From Armatimonadota bacterium (lineage in GTDB: Bacteria; Armatimonadota; SYMT01), in contig JAJFMS010000073.1 in assembly GCA_020696885.1 (NCBI GenBank), positions 1-9,022 on the forward strand: a DNA stretch of 9,022 nucleotides. Direction: 5' to 3'. The position numbers were made by a program, and so were the translations under genes. The notes under the pieces were generated by a model. It was given only the letters and a program-made list of their open reading frames with translations, ran no database searches and was not told the DNA's origin. Of this stretch, positions 5,402-9,022 are shown in pieces. The stretch's first letter is position 1. Each line of letters begins with the position of its first letter.

Positions 5402-6238
5402 TCACCGTCGGAACGGGAACGGCGCGTCGTACACCCGATCCAGCGTGCCGCGGAACGAGCGCGCCACAATGCGGTCCGGTCCCCGCGGCTGCACCGGGAG
5501 CCCACGGGCGAGGATAGCTTCCAGGTCCGCGTCCGCCGGAATGCTACTACCCGAGAACAGTGCTCCGTCTCGATAGCACACTACCGCGAGCAACCGCTCA
5601 TCACGTACTCGCTCCAGCAGCTCCATGGCCTTTTCGGCTGCCTCACTGTTCGCCGGAAGAGCGCCGCGCGGCCGGTGCACGTGCTCGTGCCAGCCGTCGA
5701 ACCAGCTCACAATGATCTCGCCGCAGGAGACCTCCGCGGTGAGCGGCGCGGTGACGGCGGGGTTGGCGGACGGGATCCGCAGCACTGCGGATGGAGCCAG
5801 CACGGTTCCCTCGGCTTCTGGAAACCGCTCCAGATGCGGCAACCCATCCGGGAGACGCTCTGCCACCAGCAAGGCGAACCGCTCCGCCTCGAACTGCGCG
5901 CGGCGCCGGATTGCGGTCTGCCATGCCGCTGCCTCGGCCACGGCGGCTGGCGATCCTGCCTGGAGGTTCTGCTCTGCGGCACAGGCGTCTGCCTCCTCTA
6001 GCGTAAGCTCGCGGTGGTAGGTGGTGCCCAAGGACTCGCAGCCCGGGCACGTCCAATGGAGGCCCCAGTACTCCCGGTACCCGAAGACCGCAAGTCGCTC
6101 CTGATATGCCGCCTGATCTCGATCCACGAGATAGCGCGCGGTGATCTGCTGCCGGTCCTCCAGGCTGGCCAGACTGGACTTCCCAGGCACCGGCTTGAAA
6201 GACAGGATACAGCCGCAGTAATCGCACCGCTCCGCCAT
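5402..6238 (-). CDS. Protein of unknown function with split C4 zinc site
   Basis: 278 aa. The N-terminal part has C5-x2-C8 and C64-x2-C67, two knuckles separated by a 55-residue helical insert (residues 20-55), which together could hold one Zn2+. An alanine/glutamate-rich helical region (about 80-125) follows. The C-terminal domain (about 145-278) looks beta/alpha, with distinctive runs GEIIVSWFDGWHEHVH (173-188), DGALFSGSSI (224-233) and ARSFRGTLDRVYD (259-271). The start is fixed by GGAGGG ending four bases before the ATG at 6238; the frame is open further upstream into the FHA gene, but that part is just its shadow. There is no signal peptide, so it is likely cytoplasmic. It lies 38 bases after the FHA gene and is probably the last gene of that operon. 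I do not recognise the family; the aromatic and His-rich WFDGWHEH run may be functional. Confidence 0.75.
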   Translation of the reverse strand: MAERCDYCGCILSFKPVPGKSSLASLEDRQQITARYLVDRDQAAYQERLAVFGYREYWGLHWTCPGCESLGTTYHRELTLEEADACAAEQNLQAGSPAAVAEAAAWQTAIRRRAQFEAERFALLVAERLPDGLPHLERFPEAEGTVLAPSAVLRIPSANPAVTAPLTAEVSCGEIIVSWFDGWHEHVHRPRGALPANSEAAEKAMELLERVRDERLLAVVCYRDGALFSGSSIPADADLEAILARGLPVQPRGPDRIVARSFRGTLDRVYDAPFPFRR

Positions 6239-6242
6239 TCGG

Positions 6243-6248
6243 CCCTCC
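6243..6248 (-). promoter_or_regulatory. Strong ribosome binding site of the split-zinc-site gene
   Basis: GGAGGG on the minus strand, four bases before the ATG at 6238. It decides this start over an open extension of 60 codons reaching back to 6418. Confidence 0.75.
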
Positions 6249-6276
6249 GTGCGCAGGTTTGTGGTCCCGGGCGGTC

Positions 6277-7707
6277 TCAGCCGGCGGCTGCCGATGCTTC
6301 GACGGAGATCACCGTCTCGCCGATCTGGATGAGGTCCCCCGGAGCGAGGGCGGCGCGGTTCACGCGGACGCTGTTGAGCTGGGTCCCGTTGGTGCTTCCC
6401 AGGTCCTCCAGCACCCACGCCTCCTCTTGGTCCAGGTAGCGGATCTGCGCGTGCCGCCGGGAAGCCCGGGCATCGGAGAGCGGCACCGTGTTGTCCAGCT
6501 CCCGCCCGAAGGTACAGGCCTCATAGCCGAGCGGGACGGTCATTCCCACGTTCGGCCCCGCCACGAAGCGAAGCAGGGGACCCGCGTGATCGCCCTCGAC
6601 CACCGTGTGCTGGCAGTTGGCGGGCACGGGCGTGTGGGTTGCGGGAGGCGGCTCGGACCCCAGCCAGGTTGCCGGAGCCGGCCCCGTGTCCCGCCGGGGC
6701 GGCATCGCCCGGAAACCGGCGGGGTCGGAGGCGGAGACGGTGGAGCCCCAGGTGGGGGCCGGTGGGGCCGGCGGGCCGGCGGGAACACCCGCCAGCGCCC
6801 GATGATGGAAGTGCATCCGGTGCCCTCCCAGCTCGATGAGGCTGCCGTCTCCGAGCGGCGCCTCGCGGACCGGGTGACCGTCCACGCGTAAGAGCGGCGT
6901 CTCACCGGTGTCGCGGATGTACGGTACCGGGATCAGGCTGATCTCGGCCTGGCGGCGGCCGAGGGACAGGTCCCCGAACAGCGGCACGTCCACCAGCTCG
7001 TCCCGTCCGAGCACCACGTTCCCGTGGAGGATCACCTGCCGGCCCTCGCGCGCTCCGGTCAGGAGGGTGAGCCAGGCCACCCGGGCCAGCTCCTCCACCA
7101 GCGCCGTGGCCAGACCGACGCACGCGGCCACCATGGTAAAGCCGACCAGGCGACTGATGGTGGCGGTATCGCTGCGGATAGCCACGGCGATCAGGTCGAA
7201 CAGGAAGCCGCCCGCGGCGCCGCCCATGAGACCGCCCACCGTTCCCTGCGCCACCTTCTTCCCCGAGCGAGCCACCAGACCGGCGGCCACCCCGATGCCG
7301 GCGCCGAACAGCGCCCAACCGGCGGTGCGCGCGACGATGTAGTAGCCGAGCCCGCCCTGCGTGAGGCGCGCGATGGCGAGCAGGAGCCCGAACACGAGGT
7401 TTCCCGCCACCGAGGCCAGCACTCCCAGCACGCCTCCCAGCAGCGCGGCCAGAAGTCCGCGCATGCCGATCCGGAACGGCCGGCCGGAGGGAAGCTCGGC
7501 CGCGGCGGCGAGCACCCCCGCCACGATGCCGCCGAACACGATGCCCAGCAGGACCACGCTGCCGAAGAGATCCGGCTCTGCATTGAGCGCGAGGTCCGCA
7601 GCCCGGGAGCGCGGCTCCAGGATGATGAAGGCGAGCATACCGCCGCAGGCCCCGGCCAGGGCCTGGCGGAGCGGCGCGATGGTGAGACCGGGGGACGAGC
7701 CGTTCAC
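6277..7707 (-). CDS. Membrane protein with degenerate and canonical FHA domains
   Basis: 476 aa. Residues 15-206 are hydrophobic and very rich in Gly and Ala, with about six membrane helices (near 17-31, 48-70, 84-118, 133-150, 157-182, 187-206). Then comes an FHA-like module (about 228-300) with GR at 234-235 but LGRRQA (249-254) where a working domain has VSRRHA, so the Ser and His that support phosphothreonine binding are missing. A Pro-rich linker (about 309-370) leads to a canonical FHA domain (about 385-472): GR at 401-402, ASRRHA at 415-420, DLGSTNGT at 435-442. FHA domains bind phosphothreonine, so the C-terminal part should recognise a target of a Ser/Thr kinase at the cytoplasmic face. 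The start is GTG at 7707, seven bases after the TPR gene stop. The membrane part is not an obvious transporter. No kinase is in the window. Confidence 0.85.
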   Translation of the reverse strand: MNGSSPGLTIAPLRQALAGACGGMLAFIILEPRSRAADLALNAEPDLFGSVVLLGIVFGGIVAGVLAAAAELPSGRPFRIGMRGLLAALLGGVLGVLASVAGNLVFGLLLAIARLTQGGLGYYIVARTAGWALFGAGIGVAAGLVARSGKKVAQGTVGGLMGGAAGGFLFDLIAVAIRSDTATISRLVGFTMVAACVGLATALVEELARVAWLTLLTGAREGRQVILHGNVVLGRDELVDVPLFGDLSLGRRQAEISLIPVPYIRDTGETPLLRVDGHPVREAPLGDGSLIELGGHRMHFHHRALAGVPAGPPAPPAPTWGSTVSASDPAGFRAMPPRRDTGPAPATWLGSEPPPATHTPVPANCQHTVVEGDHAGPLLRFVAGPNVGMTVPLGYEACTFGRELDNTVPLSDARASRRHAQIRYLDQEEAWVLEDLGSTNGTQLNSVRVNRAALAPGDLIQIGETVISVEASAAAG

Positions 7708-7714
7708 CGCCGGC

Positions 7715-9022
7715 CTATCCCGCCGGGCGCTCGGCGGCAGCGGGGCTCTCCGGCCGGCTCATCTTGTCGCGGCTGCGCGCGGCCCATTCGGTGTCCCCGT
7801 ATAGGTCCAGCACCTTCTGCCAGGCCGCCTGCGCCGCTTTGGCGTTGCCCAGTTTCTCGTAACACTCTCCTACCCGGAACTGCGCTTCCCCGGCGATGTC
7901 CTTGAACCGAGAGAAGAGCGTGGCGCCGCGGGAGTACTCCACCAGCGCGGCTTTCGCCCCTTCCTTCAGGAACAGCGCTTCGGCTCGCACCAACTGCGCG
8001 CGGCCGCCGTACCAGCCGTGCACCGGCAGTGCGGCTTCTTCCGCCACGGACCGGGCCTGGTCGAAATCCCCTTGCATCAGCCGGGCGAACGCGGCGCCCA
8101 CGCGGGCCTGGATCACGAGCTTCGGATCCACGGATGAAGCCGCGATGACCGCTTCGAACTGCGCCAGCGCCTGCTTATCCTGCTCCAGCTCCAGGAACGC
8201 CTCTCCGGCCCGCACCCGCGCTTCGGGGGCCAGCGGGCTCCCGGCGAACCGGGCCGGTACCGCCGCGAACGCCTTGGCGGCGCCGTCCCATTCTTTCTGC
8301 CGGCGCAGCAGCCAGCCAAGCTGGTACGAGGCGGCCGCCGCACAGGGCAGGTCCGAAGCCGCGGCCAGCCGGTACCGCTCCAGCGCCTGCGGGAGCCGTC
8401 CCTCCGCCTTCGCAGCTTCCGCGAGCCGGAACGCGGCGTCCGCGGCCAGCGGGTCCTTCGGGTAGCGCGTCAGCAGCTTCTCGAAGAGCGGCAGCGCCTG
8501 CGCGGCCTCCTTGCGCTCCAGGTGCCCCCAGGCTTTGGCGTAGAGCGCCGCCGGAGCCGCGGAGGACTGCGGGTACTTGTTGAGCAGCTCGTCCAGCAGC
8601 GGCGCGGCCTCCGCGGGCTTGCCGGTATCCGAGAGGATGCGGTTGAGCGCCAGAAGCACTCCGGGCGCGGTATCAGGGTCCGGCCCGGCCTCGCGAGCCG
8701 CGCGGTAGTAACCCAGCGCCTTCACCGGGTCCCCATCTCGCTCGAAGGTGCTGGCTACCTCGAACGTGATCTTTGCCACCACGTCCGGGGAGGCGCCGTC
8801 CGCGCGCATCGCCGTGAGCTCGCGGTCCACGTCCGCCGGCTTCTTCAGCGCGGCGGCGGCGCGGGCCAGGCCGCTGCGGGCCTTCAGGCGCGTGGCGCGG
8901 TCCGGCCGGCTGTCCAGCACCTTCTGATAGAGCGCCGCCGCCTCGCCAAACCGTCCGGCCGCGATCTGCTTGTTCGAGTCGCTCATGGCTTTGTCACCCG
9001 CCACCAGGAGGCCGGTGTAGCG
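7715..9022 (-). CDS. TPR-repeat protein, N-terminus cut by window edge
   Basis: 435 residues are visible. The frame has a GTG at 9004 but stays open to the right edge (RYTGLL precedes it), so the real start probably lies outside; a cleavable signal cannot be judged. About ten helical pairs with the TPR pattern are seen, for example RFGEAAALYQKVL, GKPAEAAPLLDELLNKYP, KEAAQALPLFEKLLTRYP, GRLPQALERYRLAAAS, LEQDKQALAQFEAVIA and NAKAAQAAWQKVLDLYG. The repeats with 'YP' ends resemble the Tol-Pal YbgF/BamD-type TPR subgroup. Such proteins are scaffolds for protein binding. The stop at 7715 is seven bases from the start of the FHA membrane protein, so the two are cotranscribed and may act together. 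The C-terminal tail (PESPAAAERPAG) is likely unstructured. No catalytic domain is visible. Confidence 0.85.
   Translation of the reverse strand, partial: RYTGLLVAGDKAMSDSNKQIAAGRFGEAAALYQKVLDSRPDRATRLKARSGLARAAAALKKPADVDRELTAMRADGASPDVVAKITFEVASTFERDGDPVKALGYYRAAREAGPDPDTAPGVLLALNRILSDTGKPAEAAPLLDELLNKYPQSSAAPAALYAKAWGHLERKEAAQALPLFEKLLTRYPKDPLAADAAFRLAEAAKAEGRLPQALERYRLAAASDLPCAAAASYQLGWLLRRQKEWDGAAKAFAAVPARFAGSPLAPEARVRAGEAFLELEQDKQALAQFEAVIAASSVDPKLVIQARVGAAFARLMQGDFDQARSVAEEAALPVHGWYGGRAQLVRAEALFLKEGAKAALVEYSRGATLFSRFKDIAGEAQFRVGECYEKLGNAKAAQAAWQKVLDLYGDTEWAARSRDKMSRPESPAAAERPAG

Noticed and set aside
6239..6418. 60-codon extension of the split-zinc-site protein
   Set aside because: It is the shadow of the FHA gene's end; GGAGGG before ATG 6238 fixes the start.
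7024..7905. Long plus-strand open frame of 293 codons opposite the FHA and TPR genes
   Set aside because: Its product is rich in Arg, Gly, His and Gln with no domain pattern, as expected for a shadow in GC-rich DNA; the minus strand carries clear FHA, membrane and TPR patterns.
1..9022. Defence system, prophage, transposon or CRISPR array
   Set aside because: No nuclease, methylase, reverse transcriptase, integrase, transposase or spaced direct repeats were seen; the only repeat array is the 8-base hairpin at 5050-5118.

Overview
This 9,022-base window is GC-rich, densely coding bacterial chromosome, with bacterial-type ribosome binding sites and one good sigma-70-type promoter. I find nine protein genes and no RNA gene, insertion sequence, integrase, CRISPR array or phage gene. 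The mix of a NodB-type deacetylase relative, small zinc-ribbon proteins, an FHA/TPR pair and a ClpS relative resembles deep-branching environmental lineages such as Armatimonadota. That placement is only a guess from the general look of the proteins; no marker gene is present to settle it.

Left block (1-2411, minus strand): an exported protein with two DUF5666-like beta modules (1593-2411) is followed by its own downstream gene for a small CxC...CxxC zinc-ribbon protein (1112-1453). That gene has a separate promoter (TTGAGC-17-TATAAT with extended -10), a structured leader of about 80 nt and a possible 13-codon upstream reading frame ending in an ATGA overlap. Past a strong GC hairpin lies a polysaccharide-deacetylase-like gene (1-1002) that runs off the left edge.

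Centre (2605-5399, plus strand): a thiamine-diphosphate enzyme of the acetolactate synthase/benzoylformate decarboxylase superfamily (2605-4176) diverges from the DUF5666-like gene. After a short hairpin and a possible -10 box come a divergent ClpS-type adaptor (4281-4580) and, two bases later, an exported protein with a four-cysteine zinc-ribbon-like tail (4583-5047). An intergenic hairpin built of 8-base tandem repeats (5050-5118) separates these from a small membrane protein (5157-5399).

Right block (9022-5402, minus strand): a TPR-repeat protein (cut by the right edge), a membrane protein carrying one degenerate and one canonical FHA domain, and a protein of unknown function with a split C4 zinc site lie in one orientation with gaps of 7 and 38 bases, so they probably form an operon. 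The FHA and TPR proteins suggest a phosphothreonine-dependent signalling or scaffold role, but no kinase or phosphatase is visible. The block ends two bases from the convergent small membrane gene.

I found no clear new defence or mobile system. The most interesting items are the ClpS relative with a remodelled N-degron pocket coupled to an exported cysteine protein, the structured leader of the small zinc-ribbon gene, and the FHA/TPR/zinc-protein operon.
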